A stretch of 64,000 nucleotides of DNA. It comes from Caulobacter ginsengisoli. Lineage in GTDB: Bacteria > Pseudomonadota > Alphaproteobacteria > Caulobacterales > Caulobacteraceae. Shown piece by piece: positions 45,821-54,783 of the stretch. The stretch spans positions 62,001-126,000 of the forward strand of contig NZ_JAUSVS010000002.1 in the NCBI RefSeq assembly GCF_030814835.1. Direction: 5' to 3'. Position 1 is the stretch's first letter; each line of letters starts with the position of its first letter. The notes below the pieces were generated by a model. It was not told the DNA's origin and made no database searches. It saw only the letters and a program-made list of their open reading frames with translations. Made by a program: the position numbers and the translations under genes.

Positions 45821-46504
45821 ATGTCGCCCTATTGGCTGGCCGTCGCTTGGCTGCCTTACGAGACGGACCAACGCCGATTGGTCCGTCACTGCCGCTTCCG
45901 TAACAGCGAGCTCCTGTTCGGCGCCCGTCAGGCGGCTGGCGAACTCTGGCGGGACTTCCCGGTCGCCGAGCTGGAGCTGACCCTGAAAGGCTTCGAGGTC
46001 GACGCGTTCGACTGGGAGAGCTACCTGCTGGTCTCGCGGCGGCTGCGCGAGGCTATGGCCCTGGGACCGGCCGAGGTTCAATACCTGGAAGTCGACGACA
46101 GCGCCTCGATCCCGGAGGTCCGCGCGCGCGGCTACCAGATCCTCAACATCGTCGCCCAGGAGTCGGTGGCCGATCCCAAAGCCTCAGACTACGACCTCGG
46201 CCGGCTGACTCCCGACAGTCCCGAGATGGTCCTCAGGGTCGGCGGCATCGCGCTGCGGCCGGATGCGCAGGCCGACCACGAACTGTTTCGCGACCGGTTG
46301 TTCCTGGGCTTCCAGTTCGCCAGCGACGCCCTGGCGATGCGGGTGCTCAGGGCCGGCTGTACGGGCCTCCGGTTCTTCGATCCCGCCCGCTTCGATTTCG
46401 GCCCGGGCGTTCCTTACCGCACCTTGCGCGGGGTCGAGCGGGAGGTGGTTCGCGACGCGCTGGGCGAGGTCATTGAGCCCGAACTGATCGAGGCGATCCA
46501 CTGA
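45821..46504 (+). CDS. Imm11/DUF1629-like protein (227 aa)
   Basis: The second part has the pattern LLVSRRLREAMALGPAEVQYLEVD, GYQILNIVAQESVADPKASDYDL, then FRDRLFLGFQFASDALAMRVLRAGCTGLRF, which resembles the Imm11/DUF1629 group of small proteins often next to polymorphic toxins. No toxin gene is adjacent, and other members have no known toxin. One base separates it from the exported methyltransferase-like gene, so the two are co-transcribed. Assignment is by pattern only and moderate; otherwise a hypothetical cytosolic protein. Confidence 0.6.
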   Translation: MSPYWLAVAWLPYETDQRRLVRHCRFRNSELLFGARQAAGELWRDFPVAELELTLKGFEVDAFDWESYLLVSRRLREAMALGPAEVQYLEVDDSASIPEVRARGYQILNIVAQESVADPKASDYDLGRLTPDSPEMVLRVGGIALRPDAQADHELFRDRLFLGFQFASDALAMRVLRAGCTGLRFFDPARFDFGPGVPYRTLRGVEREVVRDALGEVIEPELIEAIH

Positions 46505-46507
46505 GCC

Positions 46508-47362
46508 TCAGCCGGGCAGGGCCAGCGGCGCGCCGGTGACGATCTTCAGCGAGAAGACCGAGAAGGCCAGGATGCCGATGACCATCAGCAGGGCGGCCAC
46601 GATCAGGCCGCCCGCCACGGCCAGCCGCGCCGCCGGCCCGCCGCTGTCCTTGGCGCGCAGGTAGAGTTCCAGCACCGCCAGCGGGACCAGGTAGCAGCCG
46701 GGCGTCCAGAAGATCAGGAACGGGTCGCTCATCTTGACCTTGGCGCCGATGGCCATGTTGACGATGAAATAGCTGAACAGGCCGATGCGCAGGAACCATT
46801 GGGCGTTGGAGACCAGATAGAGCCGCATGGCCCAGCGGCGGTGGACGGCGATATTGCGCGCGACCGCGGTCCGCCAGGCCAGGGCCGCGAAGGTCAGGAT
46901 CAGCAGGCCGTTGACGGTGGTGGAGATGGCGCTGATCGGGCCCGGGCTCGAATGGCGCACCCAGACCAGGTAGAAGCCCGACAGGCTGAGACCCGTCACC
47001 GTCAGCAGGAAGACCCGGCCGTTCCAGCGGTGAAAGGCCGGGAACCGCGCCCTGACCCACGGCATCAGCTGCAGCGCGCCGCCGAACGCGATGATCCCCG
47101 CCGCCAGGGCGTGGGCGCCGAAGGTCAGGTTGCCGGCCGTGTCGCCCGCGACATAGCCGGTCCCGCCCATCTTGCTGAGCACGGCCCAGGCCTGGAAGTT
47201 GCCGCTCACCAGGTTGGGCCCGTAGAAGGCGGCGATGTAACTGAAGAAGGCCCATTGGCCGATCAGGGCGGCCGCCAGCCAGAACCCGGCCGCCCCGGTG
47301 AGGACGGCCTCGGAAAAGCGTGGTTTGGAAAAAGGGAGGGCCGAAACTTGCGTGTTTGTCAC
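46508..47362 (-). CDS. DUF2306 family membrane protein
   Basis: 284 residues with seven or eight membrane helices. Family features visible are FGGALQLMPWVRARFPAFHRWNGRVFLLTV, with the His-Arg pair following the third helix, SGFYLVWV and AVHRRWAMRLYLVSNAQWFLRIGLF. These His residues might bind haem as in other cytochrome-b-like membrane folds, but no function is established. GTG start with CGGAG upstream. Divergent from the AraC regulator at 47461, with a palindrome in between. Confidence 0.82.
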   Translation of the reverse strand: MTNTQVSALPFSKPRFSEAVLTGAAGFWLAAALIGQWAFFSYIAAFYGPNLVSGNFQAWAVLSKMGGTGYVAGDTAGNLTFGAHALAAGIIAFGGALQLMPWVRARFPAFHRWNGRVFLLTVTGLSLSGFYLVWVRHSSPGPISAISTTVNGLLILTFAALAWRTAVARNIAVHRRWAMRLYLVSNAQWFLRIGLFSYFIVNMAIGAKVKMSDPFLIFWTPGCYLVPLAVLELYLRAKDSGGPAARLAVAGGLIVAALLMVIGILAFSVFSLKIVTGAPLALPG

Positions 47363-47414
47363 TTGGACTGGCTCCGTGTGGGCGTAACCTCACGGGCGAT
47401 GGACAGGATGGCCA

Positions 47415-47429
47415 TGACGCCAGGCGTCA
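47415..47429. promoter_or_regulatory. Perfect 7-bp palindrome between DUF2306 and AraC genes
   Basis: TGACGCC-A-GGCGTCA is perfectly symmetric with one central base and lies 31 bases before the AraC-family ATG and 52 bases before the GTG of the divergent membrane protein. The position suits an operator controlling one or both genes. AraC proteins usually bind direct repeats, so another regulator is possible. Confidence 0.4.
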
Positions 47430-47460
47430 ATCGCGTGATCGCTGGTATCGGGAGCGCCGC

Positions 47461-48492
47461 ATGCCGGAGCTGACCGTGGCGGCCGGGTTGGCCGACGGGC
47501 TGATGACCTTCGCGCAGGGCCGGGGCGCGGACCGCTCGGCGCTGGCGGCCAAGGCCGGCATCGCGCTCGCCGATCTCGAGGACCAGGACAACCGCGTGCC
47601 TTTCGAGCGCTACGTGGCGCTGATGCGGGCGGCCAAGGCCATGACCGGCGATCCGGCCCTGGCCCTGCACTATGGCGAGATGAACGACCTGGCCCAGATC
47701 TCCATCGTCGGCCTGATCGGCGAGGCGTCCGAGACCATGCTGGAGGCCATGCATCAGCTCAATCGCTTCGGCCGGCTGGTTATCGAGTTCGACGGCGGTC
47801 CGGACCGGTTCACCACCGCGGTGGACCATGAAGGCGTCTGGGGCGTCGACACCCGTCAGAATCCCAACGCCTTCCCGGAGCTGACGGAATCGACCTTCGC
47901 CCGGATGATCTGCGGCCCGCGCCGGTTCGGCGTGACCCAGCTGGCCAAGGCGGTGCAGGTCACCCATCCGGACCCCGGCTATGGCGACGAATACGAGCGG
48001 GTCTTCCAGGCGCCGGTGACCTTCAACGCCCCGCGCAACGCCATGCTGCTCGACGAGAAATGGATCCACCACCGCCTCCAGGCCCAGCCGCGCTACGTCT
48101 TCGGCATCTTCAGTGAGCGGGCCGAGGCGCTGCTCCAACGGCTGCAGGCCTCCAAGACCATCCGCGGCCGGGTCGAGGGCCTGCTGCTGCCGATCCTGCA
48201 CACTGGCGAGCCGCGCATGGATACGGTCGCCGACCGGCTGGGCCTCAGCCGCCCGACTCTGGGCCGGCGGCTCAAGGCCGAGGGTGTCACCTTCGAGCAG
48301 GTGCTGGACGAGCTGCGCCACCGGCTGGCGGTCGACTATCTGAGCGGCCGCAAGGTGTCGGTGAACGAGACGGCCTATCTGGTCGGCTTCTCCGAGCCGG
48401 CCGCCTTCTCGCGGGCCTTTAAGCGCTGGACCGGGGTCAGTCCCAGCACGATCCGGTTGGGCGCCGAGAGCAACCGCGCTACTACTGCCTGA
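47461..48492 (+). CDS. AraC-family transcriptional regulator heading the deo operon
   Basis: 343 residues. The N-terminal ~190 residues (AAGLADGLMTFAQGRGADRSALAAKAGI ... LALHYGEMNDLAQISIVGLIGEASETMLEAM in parts) are the OruR/ArgR-like ligand domain found in many AraC proteins. The C-terminal ~100 residues are the double helix-turn-helix: MDTVADRLGLSRPTLGRRLKAEGVTFEQVLDELR and VNETAYLVGFSEPAAFSRAFKRWTGVSP. ATG at 47461 follows GGGAG. Its TGA is directly followed by the deoA ATG, so it is expressed with deoxynucleoside catabolism genes and is the likely regulator of them. Confidence 0.9.
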   Translation: MPELTVAAGLADGLMTFAQGRGADRSALAAKAGIALADLEDQDNRVPFERYVALMRAAKAMTGDPALALHYGEMNDLAQISIVGLIGEASETMLEAMHQLNRFGRLVIEFDGGPDRFTTAVDHEGVWGVDTRQNPNAFPELTESTFARMICGPRRFGVTQLAKAVQVTHPDPGYGDEYERVFQAPVTFNAPRNAMLLDEKWIHHRLQAQPRYVFGIFSERAEALLQRLQASKTIRGRVEGLLLPILHTGEPRMDTVADRLGLSRPTLGRRLKAEGVTFEQVLDELRHRLAVDYLSGRKVSVNETAYLVGFSEPAAFSRAFKRWTGVSPSTIRLGAESNRATTA

Positions 48493-49812
48493 ATGAACGT
48501 CAGAGAACTGATCGCGCACAAGCGCGACGGCGCCGCTCTCAGCGATGAGGAGATCGGCTTCTTCGTCAAAGGCCTGGCCGACGGGAGCATTCCGTCCGAG
48601 CAGGCCTCGGCCCTGGCCATGGCCGTCTATTTCCAGGGCATGAGCTTCGCCGAGACCGCCGCCCTGACCGGGGCGATGGCGCGGTCGGGCGAGGTGATGG
48701 AATGGGCCGGGCTGCTGGACGGGCCCGTCGTCGACAAGCATTCCACCGGCGGCATCGGCGACAAGGTCAGCCTGATGCTGGCCCCGATCGCGGCGGCCTG
48801 CGGAGCCTTCGTGCCCATGCTGTCGGGCCGGGGCCTGGGCCACACCGGCGGCACGCTGGACAAGATGGAGGCCATTCCCGGCTACAACGCCACCCCCGAC
48901 AGCGCGACCTTCCGCAAGGTGGTGGCCGAGGTCGGCTGCGCCATCATCGGCCAGACGGGGCAGCTGGCCCCGGCCGACGGGCGGCTCTACGCCATCCGCG
49001 ACCTGACCGGGACGGTGGAGAGCATTCCGCTGATCACCGCCTCGATCCTCTCCAAGAAGATCGCCGCCGGGGTCGGCTCGCTGGTCATGGACATCAAGAC
49101 CGGCTCTGGGGCCTTCATGGCCACCACCGAACGCGCCGAGGCCCTGGCCCGCAGCCTGATCGGCACGGGCGCGGCGGCGGGGATGACCATCCACGCCCTG
49201 ATCACCGACATGGACGAGCCCCTGGGCCGCACCGCCGGCAACGGGCTGGAGGTGGCCGAGACGCTGGCCTATCTGCGCAATGAGGACCGCGAACATCGGC
49301 TGGACGCCGTGGTCATGGGCCTGGCCGCCGAGATGCTGGTGGTGTCGGGCCTGGCGGTCGATGCAGTCGTGGGCAAGGCGCTGGCCGAGGACGCCCTGGT
49401 CTCCGGCAAGGCGGCCGAGATCTTCGCCCGCATGGTCAAGGCGCTGGGCGGGCCGGGCGACCTGATGGAGAACCAGGACCGCTACCTGGCCAAGGCGCCG
49501 GTTGTGCGGCCAGTCTTCGCCAGGGCCGCCGGCTATATCAGCTCGGTCAACGCCCGCGACGTCGGCAACATTATCATCGATCTGGGCGGTGGGCGCGGGC
49601 GGGTCGAGGATGACATCGACCCTTCGGTGGGCTTCTCTGACATCGCTCCGGTCGGCAGCGCCGTGGGGCCGGATCGTCCTCTGGCCACCGTCCACGCGGC
49701 CAATGATGCCGCTGCGGAAGAAGCGTCGGAAAAGCTGAGAAATGCCTATATGATCGGTCAGACGCCACCGGCCCCGAGGGCCGTGCTGCACGATCTCATC
49801 ACCCGCGCCTGA
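48493..49812 (+). CDS. deoA: Thymidine phosphorylase
   Basis: 439 residues, almost exactly the E. coli length. Phosphorolyses thymidine (and deoxyuridine) to base and 2-deoxyribose-1-phosphate in the cytosol. Signatures: [20 protein letters not shown] (phosphate and sugar binding), [36 protein letters not shown] with the catalytic-site Lys and Ser, and the C-terminal [19 protein letters not shown] starts directly after the AraC stop. deoB follows after 29 bases. Confidence 0.96.
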   Translation: MNVRELIAHKRDGAALSDEEIGFFVKGLADGSIPSEQASALAMAVYFQGMSFAETAALTGAMARSGEVMEWAGLLDGPVVDKHSTGGIGDKVSLMLAPIAAACGAFVPMLSGRGLGHTGGTLDKMEAIPGYNATPDSATFRKVVAEVGCAIIGQTGQLAPADGRLYAIRDLTGTVESIPLITASILSKKIAAGVGSLVMDIKTGSGAFMATTERAEALARSLIGTGAAAGMTIHALITDMDEPLGRTAGNGLEVAETLAYLRNEDREHRLDAVVMGLAAEMLVVSGLAVDAVVGKALAEDALVSGKAAEIFARMVKALGGPGDLMENQDRYLAKAPVVRPVFARAAGYISSVNARDVGNIIIDLGGGRGRVEDDIDPSVGFSDIAPVGSAVGPDRPLATVHAANDAAAEEASEKLRNAYMIGQTPPAPRAVLHDLITRA

Positions 49813-49841
49813 CATGCGCGGTCAAGGACTCCAGTAATCCC

Positions 49842-51050
49842 ATGCGCGCCTTTCTCTGCGTCCTCGATTCATTCGGCGTTGGTTCCGCCGACAACGCCGC
49901 CCCGGCCGAGCAGGGGGCGGATACCTTTGGCCACATCGTCGAGGCCTGCGCCGCCGGCAAAGCCGACCGCGAAGGCCTGCGGGCTGGACCGCTGAACATC
50001 CCGAACCTGACGGCGCTCGGCCTGGGCCTTGCCGGCGAGGCCGCCCGTGGCGCGCCGTTGCCGCTGGCCCATCCGCACCCGGCGCAGGGCCTCTATGGCT
50101 TCGCGCGTGAAATCAGTTTCGGCAAGGACACCCCCAGCGGCCACTGGGAGATGACCGGCCTGCCGGTGCAGTTCGACTGGGGCTATTTCCCCGAAGCCGA
50201 GAGCTTTCCGCCCCAGCTGCTGGCCGACCTGATCGAGCAGGCGGGCCTGCCGGGCATCTTGGGCAACAAGGCCGCTTCCGGCACCGAGATCATCGAGGAG
50301 CTGGGCGAGGAACACATCCGCACCGGCAAGCCCATCGTCTACACCTCGGCCGACAGCGTGCTGCAGATCGCCGCCCACGAGACCCATTTCGGGCTGGAGC
50401 GGCTCTACCGGACCTGCGAGATCGCCCGCCGGCTGGTCGACGAGCACAATGTCGGCCGGGTCATCGCCCGGCCCTTCGTCGGCGAGCGGGTCGGTGAGTT
50501 CAAGCGCACCACCAACCGCCACGACTACGCCGTGCCCCCGCACGGCGACACCCTGCTGGACCGCGCCAAGACCGGCGGCCGCGACGTCATCGCCGTGGGC
50601 AAGGTGCCGGACATCTTCGCCGGCCGGGGCGTGACCCATCCGGTCAAGGCGGGCGACAATTCCTCGGTGTTCGCGGCCCTGATGGCCGGGCTGAAGGACA
50701 ACGCCGACGGCGCCCTGATGGTCACCAACTTCAACGACTTCGACACCCTCTACGGCCACCGCCGCGACGTGGCCGGCTATGCGGCGGCCCTGGAGCAGTT
50801 CGACGCCTGGATCCCCGCAATCCGCGCCGCCATGCGGCCGGGCGACCTGATGATCCTGTCGGCCGACCACGGCTGCGACCCGACCTGGGCCGGCACCGAC
50901 CACACGCGCGAATACGTGCCGGTGATCGCCTTCGGCCCCGGCGTCGAGGGCGGGCCGCTGGGGCGGCGGGAGACGTTTGCGGACATCGGCCAGACGTTGG
51001 CGACGCATCTGCAGTTGCCGGCGCTTGGCGCTGGGACGGCGTTCCTGTGA
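49842..51050 (+). CDS. deoB: Phosphopentomutase
   Basis: 402 residues. Moves phosphate between C1 and C5 of (deoxy)ribose, making deoxyribose-5-phosphate for DeoC. It is of the alkaline-phosphatase superfamily; [26 protein letters not shown] opens the protein with the metal-binding Asp and the Thr nucleophile region is [35 protein letters not shown] holds C-terminal metal ligands (Asp-His, His). No strong ribosome binding site, so translation may depend on deoA. Confidence 0.95.
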   Translation: MRAFLCVLDSFGVGSADNAAPAEQGADTFGHIVEACAAGKADREGLRAGPLNIPNLTALGLGLAGEAARGAPLPLAHPHPAQGLYGFAREISFGKDTPSGHWEMTGLPVQFDWGYFPEAESFPPQLLADLIEQAGLPGILGNKAASGTEIIEELGEEHIRTGKPIVYTSADSVLQIAAHETHFGLERLYRTCEIARRLVDEHNVGRVIARPFVGERVGEFKRTTNRHDYAVPPHGDTLLDRAKTGGRDVIAVGKVPDIFAGRGVTHPVKAGDNSSVFAALMAGLKDNADGALMVTNFNDFDTLYGHRRDVAGYAAALEQFDAWIPAIRAAMRPGDLMILSADHGCDPTWAGTDHTREYVPVIAFGPGVEGGPLGRRETFADIGQTLATHLQLPALGAGTAFL

Positions 51051-51063
51051 TCGGCCCCGCGCG

Positions 51064-51247
51064 AATCCTCACCCGGAGGGGGAGGGGGACCGCCGCGAAG
51101 CGGTGGTGGAGGGGGTCAGCCACTACATCCACCTTCGCCCGAGGGCCCGCAGCCGATCCGCCGCGTCTTTTCGTGAACCGTGAATGTAGCTTCAACCCCC
51201 TCCACCACGCCTTCGGCGCGGTCCCCCTCCCCCTCCGGGGGAGGATT
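51064..51247. repeat. Long palindromic intergenic element between deoB and deoC
   Basis: A ~53-base left arm (51064-51116) pairs imperfectly with a right arm (51195-51247): AATCCTC with GAGGATT at the outer ends and GTGGTGGAGGGGGT with ACCCCCTCCACCAC at the inner ends. CTACAT (51123-51128) and ATGTAG (51184-51189) extend the symmetry inward. The arms contain GGAGGGGGAGGGGGACCG and a CGCGAAGCGG-type turn, a style of dispersed GC-rich repeat common in Caulobacterales. In RNA it would form a long hairpin separating deoAB from deoC. Confidence 0.7.
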
Positions 51248-51260
51248 TGAAAGCACACCC

Positions 51261-52244
51261 ATGAGCAACATCCATCGCATCGGTGACGCCCCATCCGCCC
51301 ACAGCGCGCGTAATCCCGGCGTTCCCTTCGACCAGGCCTGGGTCGAGGCCGTGCGGGTCAACCTGTCGGCCGTCGAGCGCCGCACGTCCACGCTCGGCGC
51401 GCGTCGCAGCGTCAAGAAGGACTGGCAGGCGGCCTGGCTGCTGCGGGCGGTGACCTGCATCGACCTGACCACCCTGGCCGGCGACGACACCCCCGGCCGG
51501 GTCGAGCGCCTCTGCGCCAAGGCTCGCCAGCCGATCGCCCCGGAGATGCTGGCCCAACTCGGCGTCCCGCACCTCACCGTCGGGGCGGTCTGCGTCTATC
51601 ACGAGATGGTCGAGACCGCCGTCCGCGCCCTGGAAGGCACGGACATCCCCGTCGCCGCCGTCTCCACCGGCTTCCCGGCGGGCCTGTCGCCACTCTCGAC
51701 CCGCCTTGCGGAAATCGAGGCCTCGGTCGCCGCCGGGGCCCGCGAGATCGACATCGTCATCTCCCGCCGCCACGTGCTGACGGGCGACTGGCAGGCCCTC
51801 TATGACGAGGTCCGCGCCTATCGCGAGGCCTGCGGGCCGGCCCACGTCAAGACCATCCTGGCCACCGGCGAGCTGGGCTCGATCGAGAAGGTCGGCAAGG
51901 CCTCGATGGTCTGCATGATGGCCGGAGCCGACTTCATCAAGACCTCGACCGGCATGGAGGGGGTCAACGCCACCCTGCCGGTGGGCCTGGTGATGTGCCG
52001 CCAGATCCGCGACTACCAGGAGCGCACCGGCCAGAAGATCGGCTTCAAGCCCGCCGGCGGCATCGCCCAGGCCAAGGTCGCCCTCAACTGGCTGGCCCTG
52101 ATGAAGGAGGAGCTGGGGGACGACTGGCTGAAGCCCGACCTCTTCCGCTTCGGCGCCTCGCGCCTGCTGGGCGACATCGAGCGCCAGCTCGAGCACTTCC
52201 TGACCGGCCGCTACTCGGCCACCCACCGTCACGCCCTGGGCTGA
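51261..52244 (+). CDS. deoC: Deoxyribose-phosphate aldolase
   Basis: 327 residues, the long form of DERA. Splits 2-deoxyribose-5-phosphate to acetaldehyde and glyceraldehyde-3-phosphate through a Schiff-base lysine. The active-site segments are HVKTILATGELGS, GADFIKTSTGMEGVNAT (catalytic Lys in FIKTSTG) and KIGFKPAGGIAQAK (second Lys). Start at ATG 51261; a longer frame would read into the palindromic element. The aldehyde dehydrogenase begins six bases after its stop, fitting removal of acetaldehyde. Confidence 0.95.
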   Translation: MSNIHRIGDAPSAHSARNPGVPFDQAWVEAVRVNLSAVERRTSTLGARRSVKKDWQAAWLLRAVTCIDLTTLAGDDTPGRVERLCAKARQPIAPEMLAQLGVPHLTVGAVCVYHEMVETAVRALEGTDIPVAAVSTGFPAGLSPLSTRLAEIEASVAAGAREIDIVISRRHVLTGDWQALYDEVRAYREACGPAHVKTILATGELGSIEKVGKASMVCMMAGADFIKTSTGMEGVNATLPVGLVMCRQIRDYQERTGQKIGFKPAGGIAQAKVALNWLALMKEELGDDWLKPDLFRFGASRLLGDIERQLEHFLTGRYSATHRHALG

Positions 52245-52250
52245 GCCGTC

Positions 52251-54653
52251 ATGACAAAAGTTGCCGAGATCTTCGAAACCATGGAATGGGGCCCCGCCCC
52301 CGAAGACGCCTCCAAGGTGCGCGCCTGGCTGGCCGAGCATAAGGATGGCTTCAAGCTGTTCATCGACGGCGCCTGGGTGGCGCCCACCGGCAAAGGTATG
52401 GCCGGCAAGGCCAGCTTCGACGCCCTCAACCCCGCCACCGACGAGCCGCTGGCCAAGGTTGCCACCGGCAGCCCCAAGGACATCGACAAGGCCGTCGCCG
52501 CCGCCAAGGCCGCGCTCCCCGCCTGGTCGGCGACGTCAGGCCACCAGCGCGCCCGCGTCCTCTACGCCATCGCCCGCCTGGTGCAGAAGCAGAGCCGCTT
52601 CCTGGCCGTGCTGGAGAGCCTGGACAACGGCAAGCCCATCCGCGAGACCCGCGACATCGACGTGCCCCTGGTCGCCCGCCACTTCTATCACCACGCCGGC
52701 TGGGCCCAGATCATCGACCGCGAGTTCCCCGGCTACAAACCTGTCGGCGTGGTCGGCCAGATCATTCCCTGGAACTTCCCGCTGCTGATGCTGGCCTGGA
52801 AGATCGCCCCGGCCCTGGCCTGCGGCAACACGGTGGTGCTCAAGCCCGCCGACCACACCAGCCTGACCGCCCTCTATTTCGCCGAGCTCTGCCAGGAAGC
52901 TGGCGTGCCCCCCGGCGTGATCAACATCGTCACCGGCGGGGCTGAGACCGGCGAGGCCCTGGTCGACCATCCTGACGTCGCCAAGATCGCTTTCACCGGC
53001 TCCACGGCCGTGGGCCGCCGCATCCGCCAGCGCACCGCCGGTTCGGGCAAGGCGCTGACCATGGAGCTGGGCGGCAAGTCGCCCTTCATCGTGCTGGAGG
53101 ACGCCGACCTGGACGGCGCCGTCGAGGGCCTGGTCGACGCCATCTGGTTCAACCAGGGCGAGGTCTGCTGCGCCGGCAGCCGGCTGCTGGTCGAGGAGGG
53201 CGTCGCCGACAAGCTGGTCGGCAAGATCAAGGCGCGGCTCAGCAAGTTCCGCCTGGGCGATCCGCTCGACAAGACCATCGACATGGGCAGCCTGGCCGCC
53301 CCGATCCAGAAGACCCGCGTCGGCGCCCTGGTCGAACAGGCGCGCGGGGAGGGGGCCCAGGTCTGGCAGGCCGACGTCGCCATCCCCGCCAATGGCAGCT
53401 TCTATCCGCCGACCCTGCTGACCGGCGTCGGAACCGGCAACATCGCCTGGCGCGAGGAGATCTTCGGCCCCGTCCTGTCGGTGATGACCTTCCGCTCGGT
53501 GAAGGAGGCGGCCCAGCTGGCCAATCACACCCGCTATGGCCTGGCCAGCGCCATCTGGTCGGAGAACATCAACCGCGCCCTGGAACTGGCCGCCGAGCTG
53601 AAGGCCGGGGTGGTCTGGGTCAACACCGCCAACCAGTTCGACGCCGCCGTACCGTTCGGCGGCTACAAGGAAAGCGGCTTCGGCCGCGAGGGCGGCCGGG
53701 CCGGCCTCTACGAATACCTCAAGCCGGAGAAGGCCTGGCTCGACAAGGGCGAGGTGCGCCTCGCCGCGCCCGCCCGCCACGGCGGCGAGGGCCCCGTGCC
53801 GATGAGCGGCATCGACCGCACCGCCAAGAACTACATCGGCGGCAAGCAGACCCGCCCCGACGGCGGCAACAGCCTGGAGGTGCTCGACCACCACGGCCGC
53901 TTCGCCGGCCGGGTCGGCGACGGCAACCGCAAGGACATCCGCGACGCCGTCGAGGCCGCCGTCGGCGCCGAGAGCTGGGGCAAGAGCGCCGCCCACCTGC
54001 GCGCCCAGATCCTGTTCTACATCGCCGAGAACCTCGACTATCGCGCGGGCGAATTCCGCGACCGCCTGGTCAGCCTGACCGGCGCCACCGCCAAGGCCGC
54101 CGACCGCGAGGTCGCCGCCAGCATCGAGCGCCTGTTCGCCTACGCCGCCTGGACCGACAAGTTCGAGTCCCCGGTCCTCAACCCGCCCGGCCGCCAGCTG
54201 GCTATCAGCGTCCATGAACCCCTGGGGATCATCGGCGTGACCTGCCCGGATGCGCCGCCCCTGCTGGGCTTCATCAGCCAGATCGCCCCGATCATCGCCA
54301 TGGGGAGCCGCTGCGTGGTCGTGCCGTCCCAGCGCTATCCGCTGCTGGCCACCGACTTCTACCAGGTCCTGGAAACGTCCGACCTGCCGGGGGGGGTGGT
54401 CAACATCGTCACCGGCGAGGCGGATGCGCTGACCAAGACCCTGGCCGAGCACGACAGCCTGGACGGCCTCTGGCACCACGGCAGCGCCGAGAGCAGCCGC
54501 ATGGTCGAGGCGGCCTCGACGGGCAACCTGAAGCGGACCTGGGTCAACAACGGCAAGGCGCGGGACTGGTTCGACAAGGCGACCGGGGAGGGGCCGGAGT
54601 TCCTGCGGGCGGCGACGCAGGTGAAGTCGATTTGGGTGCCGTATGGGGATTAG
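52251..54653 (+). CDS. ALDH16-type two-domain aldehyde dehydrogenase
   Basis: 800 residues, against ~480-500 for ordinary aldehyde dehydrogenases. Residues ~1-500 are a complete enzyme: NAD site IPWNFPLLMLAWKIAPALACGNTVV, GSTAVGRRIRQ, general base E272 (TMELGGKSPF) and nucleophile C306 (NQGEVCCAGSR). Residues ~515-800 are a second, truncated aldehyde dehydrogenase domain (VLDHHGRFAGRVGDGNRKDIRDAVEAA, EPLGIIGVTCPDAPPLLGFI) without a catalytic Cys motif. This arrangement is that of the ALDH16 family, where the second domain is structural. It probably oxidises acetaldehyde from DeoC to acetate, and closes the deo operon. Confidence 0.88.
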   Translation: MTKVAEIFETMEWGPAPEDASKVRAWLAEHKDGFKLFIDGAWVAPTGKGMAGKASFDALNPATDEPLAKVATGSPKDIDKAVAAAKAALPAWSATSGHQRARVLYAIARLVQKQSRFLAVLESLDNGKPIRETRDIDVPLVARHFYHHAGWAQIIDREFPGYKPVGVVGQIIPWNFPLLMLAWKIAPALACGNTVVLKPADHTSLTALYFAELCQEAGVPPGVINIVTGGAETGEALVDHPDVAKIAFTGSTAVGRRIRQRTAGSGKALTMELGGKSPFIVLEDADLDGAVEGLVDAIWFNQGEVCCAGSRLLVEEGVADKLVGKIKARLSKFRLGDPLDKTIDMGSLAAPIQKTRVGALVEQARGEGAQVWQADVAIPANGSFYPPTLLTGVGTGNIAWREEIFGPVLSVMTFRSVKEAAQLANHTRYGLASAIWSENINRALELAAELKAGVVWVNTANQFDAAVPFGGYKESGFGREGGRAGLYEYLKPEKAWLDKGEVRLAAPARHGGEGPVPMSGIDRTAKNYIGGKQTRPDGGNSLEVLDHHGRFAGRVGDGNRKDIRDAVEAAVGAESWGKSAAHLRAQILFYIAENLDYRAGEFRDRLVSLTGATAKAADREVAASIERLFAYAAWTDKFESPVLNPPGRQLAISVHEPLGIIGVTCPDAPPLLGFISQIAPIIAMGSRCVVVPSQRYPLLATDFYQVLETSDLPGGVVNIVTGEADALTKTLAEHDSLDGLWHHGSAESSRMVEAASTGNLKRTWVNNGKARDWFDKATGEGPEFLRAATQVKSIWVPYGD

Positions 54654-54783
54654 ACTCTTGCAGTTGCCCGAACTGGTGCGCTGCTTCAGCTAGTTGCTAA
54701 AGATGAAGGGACCTGGAAAAAGTGAAAAAGGGGTCAGAGTCATTTTTGACCCCCTTTGGGGATCGACCCCGTCCTGCGCCCTA
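54654..54783. other. Intergenic region with GGGGTCA inverted repeat
   Basis: Between the aldehyde dehydrogenase and the convergent hydrolase. GGGGTCA (54730-54736) and TGACCCC (54747-54753) form a 7-bp stem, flanked by AAA and TTT. The core GGGGTCAGAGTCATTTTTGA is a sequence type found scattered in many proteobacteria, so this may be a REP-like remnant; it could also terminate transcription, since T-runs occur in the loop and stem. Confidence 0.45.

Noticed and set aside
51180..51260. Longer DeoC N-terminus starting at 51180
   Set aside because: Those residues are coded by the right arm of the palindromic element and have no match to the DeoC family; the ATG at 51261 is preferred.
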